NCBI RefSeq assembly: GCF_009496535.1
Contig: NZ_WIDL01000003.1
Coordinates: 1 to 64,000, forward strand
Direction of reading: 5' to 3'
Length of the DNA: 64,000 nucleotides
From: Stenotrophomonas sp. MYb238
Lineage (GTDB): Bacteria; Pseudomonadota; Gammaproteobacteria; Xanthomonadales; Xanthomonadaceae
In this document: positions 30,885 to 42,606 of the stretch, one piece after another
How the letters are laid out: each line of letters opens with the position of its first letter
Position numbering within the stretch: position 1 is the first letter of the stretch
Position numbers and translations under genes: made by a program
The notes under the pieces: generated by a model
Database searches by the model: none
Seen by the model: the letters and a program-made list of their open reading frames with translations, nothing else
What the model was told of the DNA's origin: nothing

Positions 30885-32948
30885 ATGCAGGGACGACCGC
30901 AGCAGGAAGGCTACTACCCCCACATCGATGGCATGCGGGCCATCGCCGTTCTGGCGGTGATCGCCTATCACCTCAGGCCGGACTGGCTGCCGGGCGGGTT
31001 CACCGGCGTGGACGTGTTCTTCGTCATCTCCGGTTTCGTGGTCAGCGCCTCGGTTGCGCGCGCTTCCGCTTTCAGCGGATGGAAGGGGGCAGTGTGGTTC
31101 TACGCACGCCGGATGCGCCGCATCATGCCGGCGCTGCTGGTGTGCCTGCTGGCCACCGCGTTGTTCGCTGCGCTGTTCATTCCGGACTCCTGGCTGAGCG
31201 AAACCAGTGGCAAGACCGGGCGCATGGCCTTCGTCGGGCTGAGCAACTGGGTACTGGCGGATAACGGGAACAGCTATTTCTCGCCGCGCAGCGAGTTCAA
31301 TCCCTATACCCATACCTGGTCGCTGGGCGTCGAGGAGCAGTTTTACCTGCTGTTTCCGCTGTTGTTCCTCGCCTGGCCCAAAGGCGGGAGGGCGCGCTGG
31401 GTCTCGTTGCTGCTGTTCGTGCTGGCAACGGCCGCTTCGTTGGCCCATGCCGTGGCGCTGTCCCGGCAAGGCGGGCACGAAACCGAAGCGTTCTACCAAA
31501 CCACGACGCGTTTCTGGCAACTGGGGGCAGGCGTACTGTTGTTCCAGGTACTGGCCATGCGCCAGGGCGCGAATGCGCCTGCGCTTGGGCGCGGCGCCCG
31601 GTTCCTGCGTCCGTTCTTCCTGCTTTCGAGCCTGCTGTTGCTGGGCTATGGGCTCTGGACGGCGCGTCCCGGGCATTCTCCCTGGGAGGACAGCGCGTGG
31701 GCCGTGCTGGGAACCCTGGGAATGCTGGCGGTGCTGCATCGCTGGCCCGGTGGCCGGATCGGGGTCGTCCTGTCCTCGGTACCGATGGTGACGATCGGCC
31801 GGATGTCCTATTCCCTGTATCTCTGGCATTGGCCGGTATTCGTGCTGTTCCGCTGGACGCTCGGCCTGGAGTCCGCCGGTACGGCCATGGCGGCGCTGCT
31901 CTGCACGGTTCTGCTGTCCTGGCTCTCCTGGCGCTGGGTGGAGCAGCCGCTGCGTTTTGGCCTGCGCTGGCGCGCGAGCGATGCGCGCTGGGTACTGTGC
32001 GGGCTCGTGGTGTTGCTGGTCGGCATGGGGCTCCAGAAGCAGGTGTCGAAGAACAGCCGCTACATTTCCTTCAGTACGGTCACCCGCAATCCCCTGGACT
32101 GGTATCCCTATGTCAAGGGCGTGGCGAAGGAGTACCCCGAATGCAGGCTGGCGGTTTCGTGGTTGCCCGGCGGCGTGCAGCAGATCGAGCGCGGGGCCTG
32201 CCCGTCCGGAAAAGCGGGTAATGGCCGACGCTTGTTCGTGGTGGGCGACTCGCATGCGCTGGCCTACGGGGAAATGTTCAGCCGGCTGGCGATCCTCGAG
32301 GGTTTCCAGGTGCGGCTTGACGGCAGGGGCGGCTGCACGCCGATCGGGTTGCTGGGCGGGCAGGCGGCCGATGAGGGCTGCGATGCCCATCTGCGCACGC
32401 TGTTCGAGGAGTTGGGCCGGCATGCCCGTCCCGGCGATACCGTGTTCCTGCCGGGGTTGAGGGTTCCGCGCCTGGTGGAGCAGTACCGCCAGTTCGATCT
32501 GGAGGCGGCCCGCACCGCGCAGCAGGGCGATGCCGCCCGTGCCATGCGCGGCAAGGTCGTTGTCAGCACGATCGCGCAACTTCTGCCGCTGGCCGGGCGC
32601 GGAGTCCATATCGTGCTGGAAGCTCCGAAGCCGGTGCTGCCAGCGCCGCCGTTCCGTTGCTCCGACGCGTTCAACCGCGGCAATCCGATCTGCTCGCGCG
32701 GCATGACGATCCCGCGTGCGGAGATGGAAGCATTGCGGGAACCGGCGCTCTCCAGCCTGCGGGAGATCGCCGCGGCCTTGCCGGGCGCCAGCGTGTGGGA
32801 CCCGCTGCCCATCCTTTGCCCGGGAACGCCGTGCCTGCCGGACGAAGGCGGAAAGCCGCTCTATTTCGACGGCGACCACCTCAGCGGATACGGCAACCGG
32901 GTATTGCTGCCTTCCTTCCGCAATCACCTGATGGCGCTGGAAGAATAG
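30885..32948 (+). CDS. OafA/YrhL-type acyltransferase with C-terminal SGNH domain
   Basis: This 687-residue protein has an integral membrane acyltransferase-3 domain (about residues 8-360, some ten hydrophobic segments) with the catalytic-type histidine in DGMRAIAVLAVIAYH and the family motif WSLGVEEQFYLLFPLL. A periplasmic SGNH hydrolase-like domain follows, with GDSHALAYGEMF for the Ser block and DGDHLSGYG for the Asp-His pair. Such proteins O-acetylate LPS, O-antigen or exopolysaccharide. AGGGAG just before ATG 30885 decides the start. Codon third positions contain visibly more A/T than in neighbours, which hints at later acquisition. UDP-glucuronate from ugd nearby suits a polysaccharide substrate. 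Confidence 0.93.
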   Translation: MQGRPQQEGYYPHIDGMRAIAVLAVIAYHLRPDWLPGGFTGVDVFFVISGFVVSASVARASAFSGWKGAVWFYARRMRRIMPALLVCLLATALFAALFIPDSWLSETSGKTGRMAFVGLSNWVLADNGNSYFSPRSEFNPYTHTWSLGVEEQFYLLFPLLFLAWPKGGRARWVSLLLFVLATAASLAHAVALSRQGGHETEAFYQTTTRFWQLGAGVLLFQVLAMRQGANAPALGRGARFLRPFFLLSSLLLLGYGLWTARPGHSPWEDSAWAVLGTLGMLAVLHRWPGGRIGVVLSSVPMVTIGRMSYSLYLWHWPVFVLFRWTLGLESAGTAMAALLCTVLLSWLSWRWVEQPLRFGLRWRASDARWVLCGLVVLLVGMGLQKQVSKNSRYISFSTVTRNPLDWYPYVKGVAKEYPECRLAVSWLPGGVQQIERGACPSGKAGNGRRLFVVGDSHALAYGEMFSRLAILEGFQVRLDGRGGCTPIGLLGGQAADEGCDAHLRTLFEELGRHARPGDTVFLPGLRVPRLVEQYRQFDLEAARTAQQGDAARAMRGKVVVSTIAQLLPLAGRGVHIVLEAPKPVLPAPPFRCSDAFNRGNPICSRGMTIPRAEMEALREPALSSLREIAAALPGASVWDPLPILCPGTPCLPDEGGKPLYFDGDHLSGYGNRVLLPSFRNHLMALEE

Positions 32949-33018
32949 GTCGCGGGCGCGCGCCTTTTTGTGCAATGAAGCGTTGCCGGTAGAGCGCGGC
33001 GCGCATCGGGGTACGTGC

Positions 33019-34194
33019 CTACACGGATGTCTTCCTCTCCGGCACGAAGCAGAACGCGATCACCGCGCCGGCCAGGGCGAAGCAGCCGCCGGCGATGAAG
33101 GCGACCTTGCCGTCGCCGAACGGCCACAGTTGCCCGGCGATCAGCGCGCCCAGCACGCCGCCCAGCCCCGACGAGAAGCCGTAGAACAGTCCCTGGCCGT
33201 GGCCGTTGAGGTTGCCGGGAAAGTAGCGCGCCAGCAGCTGCATCGCCGAGGCGAAGAACGCAGCGAAGCCCAGGCAGTGGGTGGCCTGCGCCACCAGCAT
33301 CACCGGGATGTTCTCCGGCCACAGCGAGGTGGCCCACCAGCGCAGCGCGGCGCTGGCCATGGAGATGATCAGCAGCCAGCTGGCGTCCCAGCGCCGGAAG
33401 AAGCCGGCGATCAGGAAGAACACCGCCACCTCGAACACCACGCCCACCGTCCACATCAGCCCCAGCAGCGAGGTGCTGTAGCCGTGGTGGTCCATGTACA
33501 GCGAGAAGAACGTGTAGTACGGCCCGAACGAGAGCTGTTCGAGGAAGGCGGCGACGAAGAACGCCAGCACCGGCGGCCGCCGCACGATCGCCCAGAAGCC
33601 CTGCACGTGCGCGGCATGGGTACCGACGTGGCGGGCGTAGCGGTTGAGGAAGGACGCGCCGGTCATCAGCATGAACAGCGGCAGCATCAGCCACGGCAGC
33701 AGGCCGGCGCCGTGCCGCTCGATCGCCCAGCCGAACGCGGTCACCACCGCGATGAAGCCCAGCGAGCCCCACACCCGGATCATGCCGTAGCGGTGGCTGT
33801 CGCTGCCCAGGTGGGTGAGGGTGATCGACTCGAACTGCGGCATCACCGCGTTGTAGAAGAAGCAGAACCCGACCATCACCACGTACAGCATCCACGGCGG
33901 CTGCGGCAGCAGGAAACCGGCGAAGCTGATCACCGTCAGCGCGCAGCCGATGCGCAGCCAGCGGATCGGCCGCGGCGACACCGCGGCCAGCGAGGTCCAG
34001 GTGCTGGGCGCGACCACGCGGGTGGCGTACCACAGGCTCATCATCACGCTGATCGCGGTCACGCCCATGCCGCGCGACTGCAGGTACAGGCTCCAGTACG
34101 GGGTGAACGCGCCCAGCGCGGCGTAGTAGAAGAAATAGAAGCTGGACAGCCGGGCGACGGGAACCGGCGGCCGCGGCAGGGCAACGGTGGTCAT
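33019..34194 (-). CDS. MFS transporter, phenylpropionate permease-like (PPP) family
   Basis: This 391-residue protein has about twelve transmembrane segments, beginning LSSFYFFYYAALGAFTPYWSLYLQSRGM. That opening, together with RIGCALTVISFAGFLL and FFYNAVMPQFESITLTHLG, is typical of the HcaT-like MFS_1_like family. The later motif YGMIRVWGSLGFIA is also characteristic. The natural substrate is not inferable; family members are annotated as 3-phenylpropionate or nucleoside-type carriers. Start MTTVALPRPP is taken because the first membrane helix follows directly; a frame extension upstream is basic and unlike the family. It is convergent with the acyltransferase. Confidence 0.9.
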   Translation of the reverse strand: MTTVALPRPPVPVARLSSFYFFYYAALGAFTPYWSLYLQSRGMGVTAISVMMSLWYATRVVAPSTWTSLAAVSPRPIRWLRIGCALTVISFAGFLLPQPPWMLYVVMVGFCFFYNAVMPQFESITLTHLGSDSHRYGMIRVWGSLGFIAVVTAFGWAIERHGAGLLPWLMLPLFMLMTGASFLNRYARHVGTHAAHVQGFWAIVRRPPVLAFFVAAFLEQLSFGPYYTFFSLYMDHHGYSTSLLGLMWTVGVVFEVAVFFLIAGFFRRWDASWLLIISMASAALRWWATSLWPENIPVMLVAQATHCLGFAAFFASAMQLLARYFPGNLNGHGQGLFYGFSSGLGGVLGALIAGQLWPFGDGKVAFIAGGCFALAGAVIAFCFVPERKTSV

Positions 34195-34455
34195 GGGCGT
34201 GCGCGTGGGGCGCGGGGAGGGCAGGGCGCGGTGATGGCCGCGGCGCCTATTGTGCCCTGTACCCCGTGGGCAAGGCAGCGGGAAAGTCTGCGGTGCGTGG
34301 CCTCCCTCGATTTCGGCCAGGCACGGGCGGCGAACGTATGCGGGCTTTTGTAGGAAAAATCTGATCCGGCCGGAACCGTGCGCGGTTGCCCGGTGCAGGC
34401 GATCCTCTGGTTCCAACCTTGCCCTGCCTGATGACAGGCGCAAAGGGGAAGTGGC

Positions 34456-34653
34456 ATGAAACAGTGGATCAGGCGCATCGGCGCCCTGGGATTTCTGTCG
34501 ATGTCCGTTTTCGGCGGCGTCGCCAGCGGCGCCAGCTGCGAGCGGCCCTGCTGGTATGCCTGCCAGCGGTGCGTCGGCCTGGGGAACGACCCGGATCAGT
34601 GCTTCGAGGTCTATCTCGACCGCGTCGATACGCGCTGCAGCGGCGCCCCGTAG
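34456..34653 (+). CDS. Small secreted Cys-rich protein of unknown function
   Basis: This 65-residue product has a signal peptide (IRRIGALGFLSMSVFGGVASGAS) and a mature part of about 41 residues with six cysteines (CERPCWYACQRCVGLG, QCFEVY, RCSGAP). A GGGGAAG ribosome-binding site lies at good spacing, and an intrinsic-type hairpin follows right after the stop. The Cys pattern suggests disulfide cross-links in the periplasm or outside. No family is recognised. Confidence 0.7.
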   Translation: MKQWIRRIGALGFLSMSVFGGVASGASCERPCWYACQRCVGLGNDPDQCFEVYLDRVDTRCSGAP

Positions 34654-34656
34654 GAA

Positions 34657-34683
34657 ACAAGCCCGGCCAGGTGCGGGGCTTGT
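34657..34683 (+). terminator. Terminator-like hairpin after the Cys-rich gene
   Basis: ACAAGCCC (34657-34664) pairs with GGGCTTGT (34676-34683) around an 11-nt loop, 4 nt after the stop codon. Further base pairs are possible inside the loop. There is no long T-run. Confidence 0.5.
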
Positions 34684-34822
34684 CGTGCAGCGCTTGGGCC
34701 TGCGCCGCGGCCCTGGTTTCGGGTGAAGCGGGCCCGGCATCCATCAGCCCGCCTTCTTTCCTGCGACATTCGTCCGCGCGCGACCGCCGGACGAATTTCG
34801 CCGGTGTCCCGGTATCCCGCGG

Positions 34823-36274
34823 TCAGGGCGTCGCTTCGGCGTTCCAGGCGGCGACCTTGGCCCGGGTTCCGGCGAGCATGGCGTCCAGCGCGGCGCGGTC
34901 GTAGACCTTGCCGCGCATCACCACGGTGGCGATCGCGCGGGTGGCGCCGATGTCCTGCAGCGGGTTGCGCTCCAGCAGCACCAGGTCGGCGGCCTTGCCG
35001 GCCTCGACCGCGCCGTAGCGGTCCAGCCTGCCGAACCAGGCCGGGCCGTTGCGGGTGGCCGCGACCAGCGCCTGCGCCGGGGTCAGCCCTTCGCGCACAT
35101 ACAGCGCCAGTTCGTTGTGCAGGCCGATGCCGGGGAAGTTGTAGGAATTGAGGAAGCCGGCATCGGTGCCGGCCATGATGCGCACACCGGCTTCCTGAAG
35201 CATCGGCAGCACCGCGGCGACCTGCGCGTAGCGTTCGTGGCGCGCCTGGATCTGTTCCGGCGTCGCCTTGGCCGCGCGCTCCACGCGCCAGGCGTAGGTC
35301 TTGCGCAGGCCCGGGCCGATGTAGGCCAGGTACGGGTCGTCGTCGTGCGGTTCGGTGTCCAGGAAGCTGATGATGCGGCCGCCGTCGAGGGTGGGGGTGA
35401 CGGCAACGCCGCGTTCGGCGAAGCGGCGGTACGCAGCCATCGCGGTGTCGCGGTCGAAGCCTTCGTGCAGGCGGCGGCTGGCCTCGGCGCGGTCGATGCG
35501 GCCGGCGGCGAAATCGGCGGCGATCTTCGCCTCGTCCGGGATGCCGGCCTGGAACGCATAGTCCAGGTGCTCGATGGAGCTGATGCCGGCATCGACGGCC
35601 TGGCCGACGGTCAACGCCATCGGGATGTGGCCGGAGGTGCGCAGGCCGCGCTTCTTCGCCTCGGACACCGCGTACAGGAACAGCTCCGGCTTGAGCGTGC
35701 TGTCGGTGATCTTGACGAAATCGACCTTGTCGCGCTGCTCGCGATCCAGCGCGGCGTCGACGCCGGCCCTGTCGCCGACCTCGATGGTGCCCTTCCACAC
35801 CGGGGCGATGCCTTCGATCTTGGCGCCGGAGGTGAACAGCTGCGGGCCGAACAGCTGGCCGCCGGCGATCTGCCCGCGCCAGGACAGCACCTGTTCGGGC
35901 AGGTCGCCGGACGCGTCGCGCACGGTGGTGATGCCATGGGCGACGTACAGCGGCAGCAGCGCCTTGTTTTCCTCGACCAGCGCCGGGCCGCCGCCGAAAT
36001 GCACGTGCATGTCCCACAGGCCGGGGATCAGGTAGCGGTTCTTCGCGTCGATGGTCCTGGCCGCGCGCCACTGGCTGGCCAGCGCGCCGTCCTCGCCCAC
36101 CGCCACGATGTCCTGGCCGCGGATCGCCACCGCCTGGCCGGGCAGGGCACGGCCGTGCTCGACGTCGACGATGGTGGCGTGGCGGACCAGCAGGTCGGCG
36201 CTGGAGCGTGCGGCCAGCGCCGGCGGTGCCAGTACCAGCAGGGAGGACAGGGCGAGGGAAAGCGTGGTTTTCAT
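34823..36274 (-). CDS. Exported metal-dependent amidohydrolase
   Basis: This 483-residue protein has a signal peptide (LSLALSSLLVLAPPALAARS). The amidohydrolase barrel shows metal motif HVHF (WDMHVHFGGG), a lysine in DFVKITDS at the bridging position, histidines in SGHIPMA and SSIEHLDYA, and the late metal Asp in AGTDAGF. The flanking beta-sandwich is at both ends (LLVRHATIVDVEHGRALPG and ADLVLLERNPLQDI). It belongs to the imidazolonepropionase/prolidase-like branch of secreted xanthomonad amidohydrolases. The substrate may be a peptide or a small amide. It lies 48 bp behind the ankyrin gene in the same direction. Confidence 0.92.
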   Translation of the reverse strand: MKTTLSLALSSLLVLAPPALAARSSADLLVRHATIVDVEHGRALPGQAVAIRGQDIVAVGEDGALASQWRAARTIDAKNRYLIPGLWDMHVHFGGGPALVEENKALLPLYVAHGITTVRDASGDLPEQVLSWRGQIAGGQLFGPQLFTSGAKIEGIAPVWKGTIEVGDRAGVDAALDREQRDKVDFVKITDSTLKPELFLYAVSEAKKRGLRTSGHIPMALTVGQAVDAGISSIEHLDYAFQAGIPDEAKIAADFAAGRIDRAEASRRLHEGFDRDTAMAAYRRFAERGVAVTPTLDGGRIISFLDTEPHDDDPYLAYIGPGLRKTYAWRVERAAKATPEQIQARHERYAQVAAVLPMLQEAGVRIMAGTDAGFLNSYNFPGIGLHNELALYVREGLTPAQALVAATRNGPAWFGRLDRYGAVEAGKAADLVLLERNPLQDIGATRAIATVVMRGKVYDRAALDAMLAGTRAKVAAWNAEATP

Positions 36275-36322
36275 CGGTCGGTTCCAGTGGCGTGCGGCGG
36301 GCCGCACAACGGAGAAAGCGGG

Positions 36323-36997
36323 TCAGCGGGCGCCGGCGGCGACCAGCAGGCGTTCGATGGCGGCCTGCCGGCGCTGGCGGGCGTGCTGCAGCGGGGTGAC
36401 GCCGTCGCCATCGGCCAGGTCCACGTCGGCGCCGGCATCGATCAGCAGGCGCACGATGTCCTGGTGACGCCCGCCGCCGTCGCCGAGGATGATGGCCTCC
36501 AGCAGGGCGGTCCAGCCCAGGCGGTTGACGTGATCCACATCGATGCCGGCGTCGATCAGCGTGCGCACGGTTTCCACATGGCCGCGCTCGGCGGCCGGGA
36601 TCAGTGCGGTGCCGCCGTAGCGGTTGGTGCTGCGCAGGTCGGCGCCGTGGGCCAGCGTCATCCGCAGGATCTCCAGCTGGCCGCTGGCGCCGGCGTACAG
36701 GTAGGCGCTGTCGTTGATCGCGTCCTTGGCGTTCACGTCGGCGCCGGCGTCGATCAAGGCGCGCGCCGCGCCGGTCTGCCGGCCGTGGACGGCGGCCAGC
36801 AGCGGCGTGCGGCCCCTGGCGTCGCGGACACCTGTGTCCGCGCCCTGCGCCAGCAGCCGGCGCACCGTTTCCGCATCGCCCGATTCGGCGGCGGCGAACA
36901 GTTGCCGCGACGACGCGCTGTCGCTGGCGCCTGCCGGGCACGCGGCCAGCATGGCCGTGGCCAGCGCCTGCGCGGTGATCCAATGTCGAACGGACAT
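36323..36997 (-). CDS. Exported ankyrin-repeat protein
   Basis: This 224-residue protein has a signal peptide (ITAQALATAMLAACPAGAS) and about five ankyrin repeats of 33 residues. Clear cores are QLFAAAESGDAETVRRLLAQGADT, GRTPLLAAVHGRQTGAARALIDAGADVNA, YGGTALIPAAERGHVETVRTLIDAGIDVD and DGVTPLQHARQRRQAAIERLLVAAGA. Ankyrins bind protein partners. Since it is secreted and next to a secreted amidohydrolase, it could be that enzyme's binding partner or inhibitor. The gene is divergent from the LysR gene. Confidence 0.92.
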   Translation of the reverse strand: MSVRHWITAQALATAMLAACPAGASDSASSRQLFAAAESGDAETVRRLLAQGADTGVRDARGRTPLLAAVHGRQTGAARALIDAGADVNAKDAINDSAYLYAGASGQLEILRMTLAHGADLRSTNRYGGTALIPAAERGHVETVRTLIDAGIDVDHVNRLGWTALLEAIILGDGGGRHQDIVRLLIDAGADVDLADGDGVTPLQHARQRRQAAIERLLVAAGAR

Positions 36998-37121
36998 CGC
37001 CTGCCTCCTGTTGCTGCGGCGTGCGGATGCGCCTGTGGCGCGCATCGCGGTCGCGGGCGTTTGCGCCCGGCCGGCGTCGATGCTACAAGCCGTGTCTTCC
37101 ATCCAGAAATGAAATGTAACG

Positions 37122-38003
37122 ATGGATATCAGTCCGAAATCGAATAGGGCGCTGTTCGACCTCGACCTGCTGCGCGCGCTGGTGACGGTGGCCGACTGCG
37201 GCAGCTTCACCGCGGCCGCCGCGCGGCTGCATTCCACCCAGTCCACCATCAGCCAGAAGGTGCGGCGGCTGGAGGAACTGGCCGGGCACCGCCTGCTCGA
37301 CCGCGGCGTGCGCGACGTGCGGCCCACCGATACCGGCGAGACCGTGCTGGGGTATGCGCGGCGTCTGCTGGCGCTGAACGAGGAACTGGGCGAGGCGCTG
37401 TCCGGCGCGGGCGTGGCCACCACCATCCGCCTCGGCGTGCCGGAGGATTTCGCCGGCGGCCGCACCACGCACCTGCTGGCCGACTTCAACCGCCGCCATC
37501 GGCGGGGGAAGCTGGAAGTGAGCAGCGGCCTGAGCCGCGCATTGGGCGAGGGCTACGACCGCGGCGAACTGGACCTGGTGCTGGTCAAGCAGCGCCGCGG
37601 CAGCCGCGAGGCGCTGGCCTGCTGGCCCGAGCCGATGCGCTGGATCGACAGCGCGGCCAGCCCGGCGTTCGCGCTCGACCCGGTGCCGCTGGTGGCGTTC
37701 CCGCCGCGCGGGCTGTACCGCGAGGACATGATCGACGCGATCGAGGCGCTGGGCCGGCGCTGGCGCATCAGCTTCACCAGTTCCAGCCTGGGCGGCATCC
37801 AGGCGGCGGTGGCCGATGGCTTGGGCATCAGCCTGCTGCCGGCGCGCACGGTGACGCCGGCGCACGTGGTGCTGGGGGCGGAAAGCGGGCTGCCGGAGAT
37901 CGACAGCATCGAACTGGCGATCCTGCTGCGGCCGTCGGCCGATCCGGAGGTGCGGGTGCTGGCCGACATGCTGGTGGAGATGTTGGGGCAGTCGCGGGTT
38001 TAG
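37122..38003 (+). CDS. LysR family transcriptional regulator
   Basis: This 293-residue regulator has an N-terminal winged helix (FDLDLLRALVTVADCGSFTAAAARLHSTQSTISQKVRRLEELAGHRLLDR) and a substrate-binding domain from about residue 95. It is divergent from the ankyrin-amidohydrolase pair over a 124-bp gap, so that pair is the likely target, as is normal for LysR genes. An inverted repeat TCCATC-n17-GATGGA covers the start codon (37098-37126), but it is short. Confidence 0.94.
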   Translation: MDISPKSNRALFDLDLLRALVTVADCGSFTAAAARLHSTQSTISQKVRRLEELAGHRLLDRGVRDVRPTDTGETVLGYARRLLALNEELGEALSGAGVATTIRLGVPEDFAGGRTTHLLADFNRRHRRGKLEVSSGLSRALGEGYDRGELDLVLVKQRRGSREALACWPEPMRWIDSAASPAFALDPVPLVAFPPRGLYREDMIDAIEALGRRWRISFTSSSLGGIQAAVADGLGISLLPARTVTPAHVVLGAESGLPEIDSIELAILLRPSADPEVRVLADMLVEMLGQSRV

Positions 38004-38036
38004 GGCGGGGCCGGTTGTGAGGAGTTCTGGTAAAGC

Positions 38037-38065
38037 CTCATCGCGGCTGAAGCCGCTCCTACGGA
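38037..38065 (+). repeat. Half copy of the GTAGGAGCG element
   Basis: CTCATCGCGGCTGAAGCCG followed by CTCCTACGG matches the right half of the inverted-repeat elements at 19942 and 57669, without the left arm. It lies between convergent genes (LysR and the second amidohydrolase). The rest of 38004-38242 shows no gene. Confidence 0.75.
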
Positions 38066-38242
38066 ACCTTGATGGATCCATGTGGGGGCGACTCTACAGA
38101 GGGCGCAACAGCGGCAGCGATGGTACCGGATGCAGGAACGGTGGTGCGGTGTTTGCCCTTGCCGGGGCTGCACCGGGAACGCTCCATGCGGAGAACGGGC
38201 CTCGCATCTACAGCAGCCAGCGCGCCGTTCCCGCCGAACCGG

Positions 38243-39415
38243 TCAGGTGACGTCCTGCACGAACCGGCCGCGGCGGACGATGCGGCGGCGGCAGGGTACG
38301 CCGGCTACGGCGGCCGCGGCATTGGGCGCGTCGAGCACCAGGAAGGTGGCTTCGTTGCCGACGGCCAGGCCGTAGCCCTGCAGGCCGATCACGCGCGCGC
38401 CGGCGCCGGTGGCCATCTTCAGCGCCATGCACAGCTCCTCGTCGGTGTAGAAGCCGGAGCGGTAGCCGAGCAGCATCGCCCGCTGCAGCATGTCGCCGTT
38501 GCCGTAGGGCCACCACGCGTCGCGGATGTTGTCGTTGCCCAGGAACACTTCCACGCCGGCCGCGCGCAGGCGGCGCACCGGCGGGAACGGGCGGTCGCCC
38601 GGGGCATTGGTCATGATCGCCACGCCGGCATCGGCCAGCACGGCGGCGATGCGGTCCACCTGCGCCTCGTCCACCTCGCCCAGCGAATAGGCATGGCTGA
38701 CTGCTACGCGTCCTTTCATGCCAAGTGCGCGGGTACGCTCGGCGATGCGCCGCAGCTGTCCGATGCCGCCCAGGCCGGGTTCGTGCAGGTGGATGTCGAC
38801 CTTGACGCCATGGCGCTCGGCGATGCCGAACACCACGTCGAGCTGGCCTTCGCTGTCGCCGTCGAGCGTGTCCGGATCGATGCCGCCGATCACCTGCGCA
38901 CCTTCGCGCATCGCCGCGTCCAGCACCTGCGCGCTGCCCGGGCAGGACATCACGCCGGCCTGCGGAAACGCGACCAGCTCGATATCGACGATGCCGCGCC
39001 AGCGTTCGCGCACCGCGCTAACCGCGCGCAGGTTGTCCAGGCCGGTGGTGGCGTCGACATCGACATGGCTGCGCATCGCCACGGTGCCGAACGCGGCCGC
39101 CTGCGCGACCAGCGCGTCCGCGCGCTCGGCGATGGCGGGCGCGAGCGCCAGTTCCTGCTTCTCGATGGCCAGGCGCTCGCGCAGGGTCTGCGCCGGACGG
39201 TGCGGATGCCAGCGGTCGCCGACGAAGCTCTTGTCCAGGTGGATGTGGCCGTCGACGAAGCCGGGCAGCACCAGTTGCCCGCCCAGGTCGACCAGCGCCG
39301 CATCGTCGGTGCGCGGCAGTTGCATGCCGATGGCGGCGAAGCGGCCGTCGGCCACGGCCAGTTCCAGGGGCTGGCCGTCGGGACCGGCGGCGTTGATGAA
39401 GAGCTGATCGACCAT
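38243..39415 (-). CDS. Cytosine deaminase-like amidohydrolase
   Basis: This 390-residue cytosolic enzyme belongs to the CodA/AtzC-type branch. Metal motif HIHLDKSF, then RSHVDVD, DIHLHEPG, VSHAYSLGE and the late NDNIRDAWWPYG give the conserved set for deaminases of cyclic amidines. The NDN-I-RD motif is typical of cytosine deaminase. The substrate is probably cytosine or a related heterocycle, but triazine or creatinine-type compounds cannot be excluded. It has no signal peptide. It stands alone on the minus strand. Confidence 0.9.
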   Translation of the reverse strand: MVDQLFINAAGPDGQPLELAVADGRFAAIGMQLPRTDDAALVDLGGQLVLPGFVDGHIHLDKSFVGDRWHPHRPAQTLRERLAIEKQELALAPAIAERADALVAQAAAFGTVAMRSHVDVDATTGLDNLRAVSAVRERWRGIVDIELVAFPQAGVMSCPGSAQVLDAAMREGAQVIGGIDPDTLDGDSEGQLDVVFGIAERHGVKVDIHLHEPGLGGIGQLRRIAERTRALGMKGRVAVSHAYSLGEVDEAQVDRIAAVLADAGVAIMTNAPGDRPFPPVRRLRAAGVEVFLGNDNIRDAWWPYGNGDMLQRAMLLGYRSGFYTDEELCMALKMATGAGARVIGLQGYGLAVGNEATFLVLDAPNAAAAVAGVPCRRRIVRRGRFVQDVT

Positions 39416-39559
39416 GGCGGCTTCGTGGGGCGGATCGGGGGTGCCACGATAGGCCCGGTGCCGGTGCAGCGGAAATGAAGTATCGCGATGGAGCCCATTC
39501 GCCCCGGCACTGGCGGATGGACGGCGCGGGTCAGCGCTGCGCAGCCAAAGGGCGCCCGG

Positions 39560-39912
39560 CCGGGATCGTCACGTGCGGATGCGGCCGCATGCCGCGACGG
39601 CCGTTGTTCCCGGTCTTGCCCGCACTGGAGGCAGACGCACCACGTGGAGCTTCGACCGCATGCGGCGTACGCGACCGTGCTTTCACCAGCGCGTGACGGC
39701 CTCCATTCGGGATCGCAGTCCAGGCGGCAAGCCAGCCGCGCGGCGAGGAGTAGGGCGCCGATCACCTGTGGCGGGTCGACACGCGCATGGATGTCGCCGT
39801 GCCTGCGGCCGTTCTTATTCCGGGTCGTAGTCCGCACCGCCGGGAAACCTGGGCGCCGACCGTGCATGGCGCGTCGCCACGCGCCCGGATGTCACCGCAT
39901 CTGCGAGATGCT

Positions 39913-39931
<19 letters not shown>
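39560..39931. repeat. Degenerate tandem repeat carrying copies of the metH 3' end
   Basis: Two 80-bp units (39754-39833 and 39852-39931) align end to end without gaps. Both start GGCGCCGA, contain GGATGTC-CCG and end GGGTCGTAGTCC. The second unit runs into the genuine last codons of metH (DYDPE then stop, minus strand). More decayed copies end near 39722 (GATCGCAGTCC) and 39624 (CCGGTCTTGCCCGCAC). The array thus holds about four copies in 370 bp. Minus-strand translation of the units repeats DYDPE- and LDCDPE-like endings. The stretch 39416-39559 shows no gene. Confidence 0.7.

Positions 39932-42605
<2,674 letters not shown>

Positions 42606-42606
<1 letters not shown>

Noticed and set aside
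37098-37126. LysR operator TCCATC-n17-GATGGA
   Set aside because: Arms are only 6 bp, the spacing is not the T-n11-A form, and one arm is inside the coding start; too weak to list as a site.
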